This document shows, piece by piece, positions 5,821 through 5,846 of a stretch of DNA of 5,846 nucleotides. Source of the DNA: an uncultured Oscillospiraceae bacterium (lineage in GTDB: Bacteria > Bacillota > Clostridia > Oscillospirales > Oscillospiraceae); the NCBI GenBank assembly GCA_934668605.1, contig CAKUNY010000131.1, positions 1 through 5,846 on the forward strand. Reading direction: 5' to 3'. Within the stretch, counting starts at the first letter, position 1. Each line of letters opens with the position of its first letter. The notes under the pieces were generated by a model that worked only from the letters and a program-made list of their open reading frames with translations, ran no database searches and was not told where the DNA came from. Made by a program: the position numbers and the translations under genes.

Positions 5821-5846
5821 CTCAGCGTGTCAAAAAAGTCATTTTT
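5821..5846. repeat. Possible first arm of a second palindrome, cut by the window end
   Basis: CTCAGCGTGTCAAAAAAGTC followed by ATTTTT at the very end contains AAAAAA-GTCA-TTTTT, the start of a fold that would extend to a complement of GTGTC just beyond base 5846. Only one arm is visible, so this is a weak call. Confidence 0.3.

Noticed and set aside
5652..5846. Promoter for the MATE gene
   Set aside because: TTGACA occurs on the - strand near 5827-5832, but no acceptable -10 box lies 16-18 bases downstream, and other candidates match poorly; none is supported well enough to annotate.
1..5846. CRISPR array, tRNA, rRNA or integrase gene
   Set aside because: No regularly spaced direct repeats, no cloverleaf or rRNA-like sequence and no recombinase frame were seen on either strand.

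Overview
The window looks like a chromosomal segment of a Gram-positive anaerobe of class Clostridia, perhaps an Oscillospiraceae-type gut organism. The support is strong AGGAG-type ribosome binding sites, G+C-rich housekeeping genes, and the style of the DnaJ and MATE proteins. The family-level guess is inference only.

Layout: (1) Bases 1-1140 hold dnaJ on the + strand, missing only its first few codons, followed by a strong bidirectional terminator (1169-1215). (2) Bases 1231-1452 encode a 73-residue protein of unknown function on the - strand, with its own likely promoter at 1493-1522. (3) Bases 1643-4241 form a + strand cassette that is visibly poorer in G+C in parts than its flanks: 23 of 60 bases are G or C in 3001-3060, against 37 of 60 in 601-660 within dnaJ. 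(4) Bases 4278-5651 encode a MATE-family efflux transporter on the - strand, convergent with the cassette and separated from it by a bidirectional terminator (4240-4273). (5) Bases 5652-5846 hold no gene but contain a perfect 15-bp hairpin repeat and the start of another palindrome.

The main observation is in the cassette. The two apparent genes at 1643-2506 and 2555-3493 are best read as the halves of one gene of about 562 codons, split by a 160-bp non-autonomous transposable element (MITE-like) at 2506-2665. The element has perfect 18-bp terminal inverted repeats, is an imperfect palindrome along its whole length, encodes no transposase, and is flanked by a TA direct repeat. The insertion adds 162 bases (54 codons), so both halves remain in the same frame. 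However, the TA plus the element's first G creates the TAG stop that ends the first half.

The rebuilt protein has a hydrophilic, largely helical N-terminal region, a peptidoglycan-binding-like repeat in the middle, and a C-terminal glycine-zipper hydrophobic region of the kind found at the toxic end of polymorphic toxins. One base after its stop lies a gene for an acidic, Trp-rich 219-residue protein, placed where an immunity protein would be. After that comes an 87-base coding relic that may be the end of a second, deleted gene of the same cassette. The working interpretation is a decaying toxin-immunity-like cassette between a chaperone gene and a transporter gene. The architecture is read directly from the sequence; the toxin/immunity role is inference.
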